The position numbers and the translations under genes were made by a program. This document shows, piece by piece, positions 16,884-26,429 of a stretch of DNA of 64,000 bases. Source of the stretch: Desulfovulcanus ferrireducens (GTDB lineage Bacteria; Desulfobacterota; Desulfovibrionia; Desulfovibrionales; Desulfonatronovibrionaceae). Location: positions 44,989 to 108,988 of the forward strand of contig NZ_JAGUQP010000004.1 of NCBI RefSeq assembly GCF_018704065.1, given 5' to 3'. Numbering within the stretch: position 1 is the first letter of the stretch; each line of letters opens with the position of its first letter. Under the pieces are notes generated by a model that had not been told where the DNA came from, ran no database searches, and was given only the letters and a program-made list of their open reading frames with translations.

Positions 16884-18206
16884 CTACGACCCCAATAATA
16901 CTCGAGGCAACCAGGTAGCCAACTGGGGGAAAAAGACCACCAGTAACAAACCTATCAACTGCAAAATAACAAAGGGGATAATTCCCTTGTATATATGACC
17001 GGTTTTTATCTGAGGGGGGGAAACTCCTTTTAAATAAAAAAGCGAAAATCCAAATGGTGGAGTCATGAAAGAAGTCTGCAGGTTAAGGGCAAACAAAACT
17101 GCAAACCATAATGGATCAAAGCCCAAACTTTTCATAATGGGAGCAAGAACCGGAATGTGAATAAAAGTAATCTCTATAAAATCAAGGAAAAATCCAATCA
17201 CAAAGATGAGCCCCATAATAATGGCCAATATGGCCCATTTCCCATAAGCAAGATGTTCTATATAGCTGCGGATCAAATGGTCACCACCAAGGCCACGAAA
17301 AACCAGACCAAAAGCTCCAGCCCCAACCAGAATAATAAATACCATGGAGGTAAGCTTTGTTGTCGAGGCCATCACGCCCTGAAGCATTTTTAAATCAAAG
17401 CGCTTATTGATGATGGTAAGCACTAAAGCACCACTTGCTCCTACTGCTGCAGCCTCTGTAGGGGATGCAATACCAGCAAAGATAGAGCCCAAAACAGCAA
17501 CTATAAGCACTAAAGGGGGAAGCAAAGCTTTGGCCACTCTTTTCCACAAACCCTGCTCCTTAATCTGTGCCCACTCCTCTTCAGGGATTAATGGAGCAGC
17601 TTCAGGTTTTATCCAGGCATAAACAATGATATAAAGGACATATAAGCCCACCAGGAGCATGCCAGGAATAACCGCTCCCATAAACAAGTCGCCGACCGAT
17701 ACGCCTATAATATCGCCCAGCAAAACCAAAACTATGCTCGGCGGAATAATCTGGCCCAGAGTGCCTGACGCAGAGATGGTGCCTGTAGCCAATTCAGGTT
17801 TGTAACCTCTCTTGAGCATCGTGGGTAGCGACAATAAGCCCATGGTCACTACTGTAGCCCCGACAATACCTGTAGATGCTCCCAAGAGCATGCCCACAAT
17901 GACCACGGAGACGGCCAGTCCCCCGCGCATGCGTCCAAATACCAAGGCCATTGTCTCCAATAAATCTTCTGCTATACCAGAACGCTCTAAGGTTACGCCC
18001 ATGAAGACAAAAAGAGGAACAGCCAGGAGGGTAAAGTTGGTGATAACGCCCCAGATACGCAAAGGTAACAAGTTAAAAAAGTCCCACCCAAAACCAATAA
18101 GCCCAAAAAACAGAGAAGTTCCTAAAAGGGTGAAGGCCACCGGGAAACCAAGCATCAACAAAACCGTGAGCACCAAAAACATAATTCCGGGTAAAGCTTC
18201 CATCAT
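16884..18206 (-). CDS. dctM: TRAP transporter large permease (DctM type)
   Basis: 440 residues from ATG 18206, which overlaps the dctQ stop (ATGATGG) with GGAGGAAG upstream; longer in-frame starts lie inside dctQ. About 12 hydrophobic segments, with the DctM features GASTGIVGATVVTMG, SGTLGQIIPPSIVLVLLGD and ASPTEAAAVGASGAL. It is the ion-coupled channel of a tripartite periplasmic transporter. The operon reads dctP, dctQ, dctM on the minus strand. Confidence 0.93.
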   Translation of the reverse strand: MMEALPGIMFLVLTVLLMLGFPVAFTLLGTSLFFGLIGFGWDFFNLLPLRIWGVITNFTLLAVPLFVFMGVTLERSGIAEDLLETMALVFGRMRGGLAVSVVIVGMLLGASTGIVGATVVTMGLLSLPTMLKRGYKPELATGTISASGTLGQIIPPSIVLVLLGDIIGVSVGDLFMGAVIPGMLLVGLYVLYIIVYAWIKPEAAPLIPEEEWAQIKEQGLWKRVAKALLPPLVLIVAVLGSIFAGIASPTEAAAVGASGALVLTIINKRFDLKMLQGVMASTTKLTSMVFIILVGAGAFGLVFRGLGGDHLIRSYIEHLAYGKWAILAIIMGLIFVIGFFLDFIEITFIHIPVLAPIMKSLGFDPLWFAVLFALNLQTSFMTPPFGFSLFYLKGVSPPQIKTGHIYKGIIPFVILQLIGLLLVVFFPQLATWLPRVLLGS

Positions 18207-18727
18207 TTGCTCTCTTCCTCCTCGCAACCTAAGATAACCAGCAGACTTCTAAGGCCCAGGGCAATGCCCTGCAATCCAACCATGACAAAACTAAAAGGAA
18301 TAAAAAACTTGAGCACGTAGCGGGCAGGAAGCCCTCCTGGATCAGGTGAGCCTTCTTGCAAGTGAAGGGAGTTAAGAAAAAAAGTATATGATGTATCAAC
18401 GACCAGGAAACAGCCAGGAAGCAAAAAAACTAGCACTCCTATCAAATTAATCCATGCCTGCTGACGTTTACTAAGACGTTGATAAAAAACATCTACCCGT
18501 ACATGAGCATCATGGGCAAGGGTATAACCTGCTCCAAGCAAAAATAAGACTCCGAACAAATGCCATTCAAGTTCCTGAACAAATACAAATGTAAGATTAA
18601 ACAAATAACGCATGATGACGTCCAAAGTTACAATCAGGACCATGGCCAAGGCTACCCAACCAGCTATCTTCCCCAACTGTTCATTTAACCATGTTATGAT
18701 TTTTATGATCCGTCGCAAAAATGACAT
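18203..18727 (-). CDS. dctQ: TRAP transporter small permease (DctQ type)
   Basis: 174 residues with four membrane segments (about 17-42, 49-66, 90-112, 134-160) and the DctQ-like VTLDVIMRYLFNLTFVFVQELEWHLF block. It pairs with DctM in the membrane. Its stop overlaps the dctM start. It is separated from dctP by 78 bases that contain a stable hairpin. Confidence 0.9.
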   Translation of the reverse strand: MSFLRRIIKIITWLNEQLGKIAGWVALAMVLIVTLDVIMRYLFNLTFVFVQELEWHLFGVLFLLGAGYTLAHDAHVRVDVFYQRLSKRQQAWINLIGVLVFLLPGCFLVVDTSYTFFLNSLHLQEGSPDPGGLPARYVLKFFIPFSFVMVGLQGIALGLRSLLVILGCEEEESK

Positions 18728-18750
18728 CCTAATCTTCCCCCGTCAGACAA

Positions 18751-18793
18751 AATAATACGCCTGCAAGCATCAAGTCTTTACAGGCGTATTATT
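18751..18793 (-). promoter_or_regulatory. Intercistronic hairpin between dctP and dctQ
   Basis: 13-bp perfect arms AATAATACGCCTG/CAGGCGTATTATT around a 17-base loop, starting 13 bases after the dctP stop; on the minus strand it ends in a short TATTATTTT run. This probably acts as a leaky terminator or mRNA-stabilising stem that raises the amount of binding protein relative to the permeases. Confidence 0.7.
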
Positions 18794-18805
18794 TATTATA
18801 AAGTA

Positions 18806-19891
18806 CTAGCCAATCACATCATAATAGGCCCTTTCAGATATTTTGCCCCAGGCGCCAACTTTTTCTTTGAAGACCTTAAAAGCCTCGTGAACTTTCCTTG
18901 CTTGCTTGCTTTTACTGGCTTCCTCTTCCAGGGTTTCCTCTGCCAGCTTGTGCAAGTCCTTAAGTAAGGCTTCAGGGAAGCGTTTGAGCTGTACTTTATG
19001 TTTATTGACCAAAGTCTGCAAAGCCTCTCCGTTTTGAGCCTCAAATTCAGACAATGTCCACAAATTGCTTTCTGCAGCAGCAATGTCTAAAATCGCCTGT
19101 AGGTCTTTGGGGAGAGATTCATATTTCTTTTTGTTCATGATCAATTCCAGGCATGTTCCTGGCTCATGCCAGCCGGGATAGTAGTAGTATTTTGCTGCCT
19201 GATAAAATCCCATACGCAGGTCATGCAAAGGACCAACCCATTCGGTTGCATCAATAACTCCGCGTTCAAGTGAAGTATAAATTTCTCCTCCGGCCAGCAG
19301 AACAACGGTGCCTCCTGCTTTTGACAATACCTTGCCGCCAAGGCCTGGGATACGCATTTTTAATCCCTTAAAGTCAGAAATGCCTTTAATTTCTTTGTTA
19401 AACCAGCCACCCATCTGAACACCGGTGTTACCCAGTGGTCTTGGAACCAGATTAAACGGGGCGTAAGTTTCTTCCCACAGCTTTAGCCCCCCGCCAGAGT
19501 AAAACCAGGTATTGATTCCCTGGGCATTCAAGCCAAAAGGAACGGCAGAAAACCACTGGCATGCAGGCTCGCGTCCTGCCCAATAATAGGCCGCACATGA
19601 AGCACATTCAACTGTGCCTTGAGAAACTGCATCGAAAACTCCCAAAGGAGGCACTAATTCACCGCCAGCGTAGACCTCTATCCTAAGCCTGCCACCACTT
19701 AATTCCTCTACGCGCCTGGCAAAGCGCTCAGCCCCGGTTTGTAAAATAGGCAGACCTGGCGGCCAGGAAGTAACCATCCGCCACAAATAGGTTTTTCCCT
19801 TCGCCCACACGTTAGGAGCGGACAAAGTTGTGGCTACAGCAGCCCCAGCGCCAGCCAAAGCTGACTTTTGTAAAAAAGACCTTCTGTTCAT
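18806..19891 (-). CDS. dctP: TRAP transporter substrate-binding protein with Tat signal (TakP-like)
   Basis: 361 residues from ATG 19891. AGGAGG lies nine bases upstream of this ATG but directly abuts the longer start at 19900, so the shorter one is right. The N-terminus MNRRSFLQKSALAGAGAAVA is a twin-arginine signal with an Ala-x-Ala-like end near VWAKG. The mature part (WRMVTSWPPGLPILQTGAER, GLKMRIPGLGGKVL, ATEWVGPLHDLRMG) resembles the TakP group that binds 2-oxoacids or lactate. For a probable sulfate reducer, pyruvate or lactate uptake fits, but the ligand is inferred. Confidence 0.88.
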   Translation of the reverse strand: MNRRSFLQKSALAGAGAAVATTLSAPNVWAKGKTYLWRMVTSWPPGLPILQTGAERFARRVEELSGGRLRIEVYAGGELVPPLGVFDAVSQGTVECASCAAYYWAGREPACQWFSAVPFGLNAQGINTWFYSGGGLKLWEETYAPFNLVPRPLGNTGVQMGGWFNKEIKGISDFKGLKMRIPGLGGKVLSKAGGTVVLLAGGEIYTSLERGVIDATEWVGPLHDLRMGFYQAAKYYYYPGWHEPGTCLELIMNKKKYESLPKDLQAILDIAAAESNLWTLSEFEAQNGEALQTLVNKHKVQLKRFPEALLKDLHKLAEETLEEEASKSKQARKVHEAFKVFKEKVGAWGKISERAYYDVIG

Positions 19892-20374
19892 GCTCACCAT
19901 CCTCCTAATAATTTTTCTTTATAAGCGTTCTTAGCAGTCAAAGACACGCAACCCTTTGAAACCAAAGGCTATTTACGCCAAAACACATATAAATCGTTAA
20001 CACAATCAATAAGCAACGTATAAACAAATTGAACGGGCAATAGAATGAAATTGAACTTAAATCAACTTTACAAACACGAAAAAGAGATCAGGCAAGTTAT
20101 ACAAAAATTATTCAAGTAAACGTGACTAAAAAAGAATGATATTCAAAAAAAAGTTAAGGTTTAGCCTTTTAATAAGGCTAAAAAGCCATATACCAGAACA
20201 AACCCCAAAAAAGAGGGAAGGAAAATCTGGAGAAAATTATCTTTTTTGGGGATGGGAAAAGAACAAAGTTCGCTTTAACCTTCTTTTTTTCGCTGGACTT
20301 TTTAAGAAGTATATTTTCCCAAATTCCTTTGTCTTCGGGGGGATGGCGCTTGTTATAGAAGCTGAAAGATAAAT
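19892..20374. other. Intergenic region upstream of the TRAP operon
   Basis: AT-rich. It must hold the promoter of dctP (minus strand), but no convincing -35/-10 or sigma-54 element is visible. A short dyad TAGCCTT-N5-AAGGCTA lies at about 20162-20180. No gene is supported. Confidence 0.35.
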
Positions 20375-20558
20375 GGGTGCATCCGATGGCTGCACTTGGG
20401 TTGAGTAGTAGAGTATGGTGAGTGGTTGAGTAGGTAAGATATTCAGTGAATATGGGTTTCCGTAGTAGAATTTTCCCCTGATTGCCGACAGATTCCGAAT
20501 TATTACCACTGCACTGAACGCAGATCAGCAGTATAAAATAGGGTTTGGCCACAGGCTC
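20375..20558. repeat. Family A repeat, copy 1
   Basis: Begins GGGTGCATCCGATGGCTGCA, continues with GTTGAGTAG-like short tandem units and GTAGTAGAATTTTCCCCTG, and ends with GGGTTTGGCCACAGGCTC, which matches the inverted end of the family B elements. Two relatives lie at 22131-22280 and 26430-26562. A TCATTCTGAGCGAATC palindrome arm at about 20576-20591 follows it. No coding capacity is evident. Confidence 0.75.
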
Positions 20559-20726
20559 TAGAGGCTCTGGTTACGTCATTCTGAGCGAATCAAAAAATTT
20601 CGTTAGGCACGTTAGATATTATCCGATTTATCGACATAGTTTTCCTGCCCTTCAACTTTGACACCTTCCTGTAGAATAAGCTAGTGCAATCGAAGACTTA
20701 AACGGTCATTTAGGAGTGTCCACTTT

Positions 20727-21074
20727 ATGAATCTATTTAAGGCATTAACCAAGAGTAAAGATAAAATTCTATCTGTATCTTTAGAAAAGACATTCGATCT
20801 TATGATCAAGGAGTATGGAAGCATGCTAAAATTTAAACTTAATTCTGAGCTTAAAACGATAGAATTTGAAATTCTTTTAAAAGGAGAAATAGAACCTTTA
20901 AAGGGCATCATTAATAATTATGAATTATTCACAGAAAACGATAAATATTTCATCAGAGTCAAGGAGATAAAGACATCTCGCGAGTGGATAAATATTATTG
21001 CTGAGCAATATATTAAAGATAAAAAGTTTGAAATCCCCAAACAATATGCAAAGATGTTGAAGATGATTATTTAA
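20727..21074 (+). CDS. Hypothetical protein, 115 residues
   Basis: Not recognised. The product is a charged, soluble, AT-rich-coded protein without signal or membrane segments: MNLFKALTKSKDKILSVSLE at the start, alternating beta-like stretches in the middle (KTIEFEILLKGEIEPLKG) and a Lys-rich C-terminal helix. TAGGAG precedes the ATG by 11 bases. It stands alone between repeat-rich spacers, which together with its Lys/Ile-rich composition suggests an accessory gene. Confidence 0.65.
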   Translation: MNLFKALTKSKDKILSVSLEKTFDLMIKEYGSMLKFKLNSELKTIEFEILLKGEIEPLKGIINNYELFTENDKYFIRVKEIKTSREWINIIAEQYIKDKKFEIPKQYAKMLKMII

Positions 21075-21230
21075 TTATGTAACGAACATGTAAAAATTTT
21101 CGTTTCCCCAGGTAATGCTTCCTATCTATTATTTAAAGTTATAAAGTTAAAGAAGACTGGACAACAAGTTAGTCTCAGCCACATACTCTTAGATAAAGAG
21201 CATTGAACGAAAATTAATAGTACAACTTAC

Positions 21231-22103
21231 ATGACGAATGAAGCTCAGAGAAAAAATTATGGTTCGATAATGATCCTACTGGCAGCGATGCTCTGGGGCA
21301 CTACAGGCACTGCCCAGGCCCTGGCCCCAATGGGGGCCAGCCCCCTCGTGGTGGGAAGTTTAAGGCTTGCTGTAGGCAGTGCTTTTCTTCTTTTTTTTGC
21401 TCGCTCACAGCGGGTAAACTTTGAACCCAATCTATGGCTCTGTTGGCCTAGTCTTCTTGCTGGTATTTGTGTAGCCTTGTACCAATTTTGCTTTTTTGCC
21501 GGAGTAAAAAAGACTGGCGTGGCCGTGGGCACCATAGTGGCCATAGGTAGTGGCCCCGTGTTTGCTGGTCTTCTTACCTATCTATTTCGCGGGGAACAAC
21601 TAACTCGTACCTGGGTTATTTCTACTTTTCTGGCTGTGGTTGGCTGCGCCCTTTTAATAGGCACTAAACAAGATCTTACAATAAACATTTGGGGCATTCT
21701 CCTCGCTTTGGGAGCAGGCTTTGCATATGCTCTATACGCGCTGATAAGCAAAGATCTCCTTCAAACTCATGCACCAGAAGCAGTCATGGCCGTCATTTTT
21801 ACTCTGGGATTTATTTTTACTCTCCCTGTGCTAAAATTCTTAAACTGGTCCTGGCTGTCCCAGATAAAAACTCTTTTAGTCATTTTGCACTTGGGGATCT
21901 TGGCCACTGGCCTGGCCTACATATTATTTGCCCGCGGCCTGACAACCGTACCTGTAAGCTCAGCTGTTACCCTGTCCCTGGCAGAACCACTAACCGCCGG
22001 TCTTCTGGGCATTTTTTTTCTAGGCGAACCTCTGTCATTGTATACAGGTATTGGAATTAGCTGCATTCTCATCAGTCTAGTTCTTTTATCCAGGCCTACC
22101 TAA
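21231..22103 (+). CDS. EamA/DMT-family membrane transporter
   Basis: 290 residues, ten hydrophobic segments in two EamA repeats (about 12-145 and 155-288). The N-terminal repeat starts ILLAAMLWGTTGTAQALAP, and the C-terminal one has LGAGFAYALYALISKDLL and the SAVTLSLAEPLTAGLLGIFF box typical of DMT exporters. Members export amino acids or other metabolites; the substrate is not predictable. No strong Shine-Dalgarno is visible before the ATG. A family A repeat begins 28 bases after the stop. Confidence 0.88.
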   Translation: MTNEAQRKNYGSIMILLAAMLWGTTGTAQALAPMGASPLVVGSLRLAVGSAFLLFFARSQRVNFEPNLWLCWPSLLAGICVALYQFCFFAGVKKTGVAVGTIVAIGSGPVFAGLLTYLFRGEQLTRTWVISTFLAVVGCALLIGTKQDLTINIWGILLALGAGFAYALYALISKDLLQTHAPEAVMAVIFTLGFIFTLPVLKFLNWSWLSQIKTLLVILHLGILATGLAYILFARGLTTVPVSSAVTLSLAEPLTAGLLGIFFLGEPLSLYTGIGISCILISLVLLSRPT

Positions 22104-22130
22104 CCCAGCCGAATCAAACTTGAAGGTCTT

Positions 22131-22280
22131 GGGTGCTATCCGATGGCTGCACTTTGGTTGAGTAGTTGAGTATGGAGAGTAGTTGAGTGTGTGTAGGATA
22201 TTCTTTGGATATGGGATTCTGTAGTAGAATTTTCCCCTGCTTGCTGCCAGATTCCGGATTATTATCACTGCACAGAACAC
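22131..22280. repeat. Family A repeat, copy 2
   Basis: GGGTGCTATCCGATGGCTGC at the start, GTTGAGTAG-like units, GTAGTAGAATTTTCCCCTG and CAGATTCCGGATTATTATCAC, closely matching copy 1 but lacking its right end. The spacer up to 22644 also has a GAGATTCTTC...GTTCAGAATGAC palindrome-type repeat at 22454-22490; no gene is seen there. Confidence 0.72.
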
Positions 22281-22644
22281 CTACAGAGGTTCGGTTACTC
22301 AATTATAAAAAAATTTTGCTAACCATAAAAAAGAAAAGTGGAAACAATCAGCAGATGGAATGCCAAAATTAAGGCTTCTTAAAAATAGTGCAAATAGCGG
22401 ATACCAAGGTCTTTTAGCTCGTAAAATTGATACAAAAACACTGTAAAAGGCACGAGATTCTTCACTGCGCCTTGCTCCGTTCAGAATGACGCTCTCCTTC
22501 CCGCTTGGACTGAATCAAAGCGGCGTAAATGGCAAAAAAACAGCCATATCAAACCCACCAATTTATACATCCGTCCAAAATTCATTGTTCTTGGAAAGTT
22601 AATCCCATCCAGAGGGAACCTATCAGTTATAGTTAGCAGCCATA

Positions 22645-23256
22645 GAGTCTGTGACCAAACCCCATTTTAACCGCTGATTGAAAGTCCTGGTTTCTGAAAT
22701 GCATTACAAACGGCTTGGGCAACCCATCTTGGTGAAGCTTGCTTAAAAAACAGAGCATCGGGATGAATTGACTAACTATTTTGCGATACTGACCATAACT
22801 ATAGATAATAAAAAGAATATTTGTTTACCCAAAATATCCCATTATGCTCTGTCCGCAAGCAAGCTATAGATGAATCCAGGCATTTGAACCAGCTTGAAAG
22901 AAATCAGGATTGAAAAAATTATGAAAAATTGTCCCCTGGATCCGTGAAAATTAACTCAACAACGATTCCTGTAACAATCCGAGGCTTTTGGAAAACAGCG
23001 AAAACTGTCTGACCGAGTTAGGCAGCCTTAATTAAAATCTTTTTAAATCGTTAGCTCCAAAATTTGCTTAAAAACCTGAAAATATAATGCCACATAAATC
23101 CAACGAATCGTGTTAAAAATTTTAAGTTAGGCTGCCTTCGAGGGAGTTTTTTCGCCTGTTTGACAAAAGTTCCGGATTGCTAATTGTCAATAAACAAAAT
23201 TTACTCACTTTCACGGATTCAGGTAGTCCTCTTAAGCAAGGTTTGGCCACAGACTC
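22645..23256. mobile_element. Family B non-autonomous element, copy B1 (612 bp, with nested insert)
   Basis: Left end GAGTCTGTGACCAAACC and right end GGTTTGGCCACAGACTC are inverted; the element is flanked by CATA on both sides (22641-22644 and 23257-23260), a 4-bp target duplication. Inside lies the family hairpin (GCTTGC...CAGAGCAT against ATGCTCTG..CCGCAAGC). Compared with copy B2 it carries an extra segment bounded by ATCCGTGAAA (22940) and TTTCACGGAT (to 23218). No transposase ORF exists. The 300 bases from 23257 to the next gene show nothing further. Confidence 0.8.
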
Positions 23257-23558
23257 CATAGGCTTAAAACAGCGAGCAGTTAACAATAAACTTTAAATAT
23301 CAACAGGTTACATCCTAAAGCTACCCCCCCAATTTCTAAAGAAAATTACCTAATGATTTTTCACCAAAATTATGCTATTTTTTCTTAATTCATAAAGCTA
23401 TAATTTAATTTCGTACTTTTCGAATTTCTCGTGGAGCATGATTCGTTAAAAGTCTCCCTCCAAACGAATCTTTCAACTTTTAGCTGAACACTCTAATTTT
23501 AAATTTGTGCTCTCGACCTTCGATTTGAGCTTCAAGCTTAAATAATTGGAGAAAATAA

Positions 23559-24731
23559 ATGAGTATTCCTTTTATCGATCTTAAAACTCAATATAAAAAA
23601 ATCGAGTCCAAGATTAAGGCAAGGATAGACAAGGTCCTAAACCACGGGGCCTATGTTATGGGGCCGGAAGTCAGTGAACTTGAGCAAAAATTAAGTCAAT
23701 ATGTAAACACAGATTACGCCCTGGCCTGTTCATCAGGTACAGATGCCTTGATTTTAGCACTCATGGCCTTGGATATCGGCCCGGGAGATGCAGTACTCAC
23801 CACACCATTTACTTTTTTCGCCACGGCCGAAACCATAGCCTTTCTTGGGGCCACTCCAATTTTTGTCGACATTGATCCCGAAACGTACAACTTGTCTGTC
23901 AATGAACTTAAAAGGACCATCCAGGCCATAAAAAATAATGAGCAAACCCTTTGCCCTCTCCCGGCCAATATCAAACCTGGTTCCGTATCGCTCAAGGCTA
24001 TCATTACCGTAGATTTATTTGGCCTACCCTGCGATTATGATCAAATCACTGAAATTGCCAGACATGAGAACTTAAAACTAATCGAGGATGCAGCCCAAAG
24101 CTTTGGAGCTACTTATAAAGGCAGAAAGGCTTGCTCTTTTGGAGATATTTCCTGCACATCTTTCTTCCCGGCCAAGCCCCTGGGCTGCTATGGCGATGGA
24201 GGGATGTGTTTTACCAATGATCAGGATATAATTGAAAGCTTGCGTTCTTTGCGCATTCATGGTCAGGGCAAGGACAAGTATGAAAATGTACGCATAGGCA
24301 TTAACGGGCGCCTGGACACCTTACAGGCCGCCATACTACTGACCAAGCTAGAAATTTTCCCACGGGAGGTTATGCTTCGGCAGCAGGTGGCCGAGAGGTA
24401 TAATCAGCTCTTTGAACAGCTACCAGAGCTAGTCACTCCCCAAGTACCTGCTGACCGGACCTCGGTCTGGGCCCAATATTCACTCTTGGCTCAAAACAAT
24501 CACCAGAGAGATAAAATTTTAGCACATTTAAAAGAGAAGAATATCCCCACAGCTATTTATTATCCCAACCCCCTGCACCTGCAAAAAGCATTTGATTACC
24601 TGGGGTACAAACAGGGTGATTTTCCAATCAGCGAAAATATCGGTGAACGTATCTTTAGTCTACCCATGCATCCCTACCTTGAACCTGATATGCAGGAAAA
24701 AATTTTTAGCCTGGTCAAGGAGGCAGTTTGA
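23559..24731 (+). CDS. DegT/DnrJ/EryC1/StrS-family sugar aminotransferase
   Basis: 390 residues, PLP-dependent fold type I. The family opening IPFIDLKTQYKKIESKIKAR, the ACSSGTDALILAL phosphate-binding region, the EDAAQSFGATYKG motif and the Schiff-base lysine in SFFPAKPLGCYGDGG are present. Such enzymes put amino groups on nucleotide sugars. Resemblance is greatest to the WbpE/WlbC group that acts on 3-keto-GlcNAcA, but without partner genes nearby the substrate is uncertain. GGAG precedes the ATG by 8 bases. Confidence 0.88.
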   Translation: MSIPFIDLKTQYKKIESKIKARIDKVLNHGAYVMGPEVSELEQKLSQYVNTDYALACSSGTDALILALMALDIGPGDAVLTTPFTFFATAETIAFLGATPIFVDIDPETYNLSVNELKRTIQAIKNNEQTLCPLPANIKPGSVSLKAIITVDLFGLPCDYDQITEIARHENLKLIEDAAQSFGATYKGRKACSFGDISCTSFFPAKPLGCYGDGGMCFTNDQDIIESLRSLRIHGQGKDKYENVRIGINGRLDTLQAAILLTKLEIFPREVMLRQQVAERYNQLFEQLPELVTPQVPADRTSVWAQYSLLAQNNHQRDKILAHLKEKNIPTAIYYPNPLHLQKAFDYLGYKQGDFPISENIGERIFSLPMHPYLEPDMQEKIFSLVKEAV

Positions 24732-24791
24732 CAACTAAAGGAATCGAGCAGCATTGAACAACAAACTCGACAAACTCATAAATGGTAACTA

Positions 24792-25166
24792 ATGCTTAAC
24801 TCCCGCTGGCACATCTTGCTCTGGTTTGCCTATCTCCTTTGGCTTGTCTGCGCCAGCCTGACTCCTCTGGATATTTCCCTTGATGTCAGGCACGGAGACA
24901 AACTGCTCCACGGCCTGGCCTATTTTTTTATGGCCATGCTCTATCCCTGGCCTCTTGTTCGCCATGGCCGAGTTTTTATTTTCGTGGTTTTGACCATACT
25001 TGGCTCTTTTATAGAACTTTTGCAGAGTGTCCTGCCCGTAAATAGAACAGGAGACATAAAGGATATTCTGGCCAATTCCTTAGGGATTATTCTTGGTCTT
25101 TTGGTATTATGGATTTTTCAAACAACTGCTTATAAGGAAAAATATTCGAATAATAAAATCAAATAA
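24792..25166 (+). CDS. VanZ-like membrane protein
   Basis: 124 residues with four hydrophobic segments. The family pattern is DKLLHGLAYFFMAML in segment 2, GSFIELLQSVLPVNRTGDIKDILANSLGIILG at segments 3-4; the His, Glu and DxxxNxxG residues are those conserved in VanZ-family proteins. The name comes from teicoplanin resistance, but most members have no known function. It follows the aminotransferase by 60 bases on the same strand. Confidence 0.82.
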   Translation: MLNSRWHILLWFAYLLWLVCASLTPLDISLDVRHGDKLLHGLAYFFMAMLYPWPLVRHGRVFIFVVLTILGSFIELLQSVLPVNRTGDIKDILANSLGIILGLLVLWIFQTTAYKEKYSNNKIK

Positions 25167-25218
25167 AGCTGGTTAGAGCCGAGTCTCAGGATTGAGAGAC
25201 GAACAAAGGAGAAACATT

Positions 25219-25464
25219 ATGGACAACAAAATCTTTGAACTAGGCCTGTCTGTAGAAGCAATTTCTCTCTATCTTCTGCTTGATGCACTGATTGCGGCAG
25301 AAACACCTTTGAATATGGCAAATGTGCATTCCAGGTGGAACGCCACAGAAGAGATGCTCTCTAAATCGATTGCCGAGCTACAAATGAATGATATAATCCA
25401 GATAAATGGCCAGGAGTTTGTTCTTAATCCAGTATCCAATTGGACAGAGACTAAAAAAGCCTAA
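25219..25464 (+). CDS. Small hypothetical protein, possible winged helix
   Basis: 81 residues from the ATG at 25219, which has AAAGGAG at good spacing; an earlier in-frame start lacks this. The predicted pattern is three helices (SVEAISLYLLLDALIAAE, NMANVHSRWN, SKSIAELQMNDII) and a short beta hairpin (INGQEFVLNPV), which would suit a small winged-helix fold. I do not recognise a family. It sits three bases before the next gene, so the two are translationally linked. Confidence 0.65.
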   Translation: MDNKIFELGLSVEAISLYLLLDALIAAETPLNMANVHSRWNATEEMLSKSIAELQMNDIIQINGQEFVLNPVSNWTETKKA

Positions 25465-25467
25465 GCC

Positions 25468-26424
25468 ATGCCTGAGTTGCATTCTCTATGGTCTGGACTA
25501 GGATGGCCTTTACTTCGGCTCTGCTTTTTTATCTCCTTAGGCGTTTTTATTGGCAACTTTATTGAATCCCTGAACTGGACCAGATTTATCGCCAAGCTAG
25601 CCTATCCTCTGGTAAAATTGGGCCATCTTCAAGATATTTCCGGGGCGAGCTTCTCCCTGGCTTTTTTTTCAGGAGTTACAGCCAATACCATGCTTGCTGA
25701 GGCCTATGACCAGGGCCGCCTCAGTAAAAAAGAACTCATTCTCTCCAATCTGTTCAACTCCTTGCCCACTTACTTTTTACACTTGCCCACGACTTTCTTT
25801 ATTATTGCGCCATTAATCAAAAAGGCAGCCATTCCCTACTTCATGCTGACCATCTCTTCTGCTTTTTTACGCACCTTTTTTATTGTTCTCCTGGCCAGGT
25901 TTATTTTGCCAGCCCCTAAAGAGTCTGGTCAGAGCTACAGGCTACCCAACGAGGCCAGCTTTGACCTGAAAGAGATTGCCATAAAAACCTGGAAAAGATT
26001 TGGCAAAAGAATGCGCAAAATTTTGAGTTATACTGTGCCCATCTATGTGCTCGTCTTTTTCCTACACCGCTTCGGAGTCTTCCAGAATTTGGAAAACATC
26101 ATGGCCAAATATATCGACGTCTTGTCCTGGCTCCCACCCCAGGCCTTAAGTATCGTCGCCCTCCAATTAGCTGCAGAGTTTACTGCCGGCCTGGCTGCAG
26201 CCGGTGCTCTTTTAGACAGCGGTTCTTTAATGATTAAAGAGGTGGTTCTTGCCCTAATCGTGGGAAATATTCTCTCCTCCCCCATGCGGGCCATCCGTCA
26301 TCAACTACCATATTATGCAGGTATTTATAAACCAGCCCTGGCAGTGAGGTTAATTATTTTCAATCAAAGCTTTAGAATAGGCAGTCTTATGCTTGTGGCT
26401 CTGGTCTACTATTATTTTTGTTGA
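25468..26424 (+). CDS. Nucleoside-recognition (Gate) domain membrane protein
   Basis: 318 residues, about eight membrane segments. Two Gate-like halves with the SFSLAFFSGVTANTMLAEAY and LVVGNILSSPMRAIRHQLP-type loops (here ALIVGNILSSPMRAIRHQLP) are visible, as in SpmA/YjiG-type proteins. Members are thought to be transporters or channel-like proteins with unknown substrate. The coding region begins three bases after the small upstream gene; a family A repeat follows its stop at once. Confidence 0.78.
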   Translation: MPELHSLWSGLGWPLLRLCFFISLGVFIGNFIESLNWTRFIAKLAYPLVKLGHLQDISGASFSLAFFSGVTANTMLAEAYDQGRLSKKELILSNLFNSLPTYFLHLPTTFFIIAPLIKKAAIPYFMLTISSAFLRTFFIVLLARFILPAPKESGQSYRLPNEASFDLKEIAIKTWKRFGKRMRKILSYTVPIYVLVFFLHRFGVFQNLENIMAKYIDVLSWLPPQALSIVALQLAAEFTAGLAAAGALLDSGSLMIKEVVLALIVGNILSSPMRAIRHQLPYYAGIYKPALAVRLIIFNQSFRIGSLMLVALVYYYFC

Positions 26425-26429
26425 GCAGT

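Noticed and set aside
20400..20450. CRISPR-like array from the GTTGAGTAG units of family A
   Set aside because: Units are short, irregular and without uniform spacers, and no cas gene is in the window.
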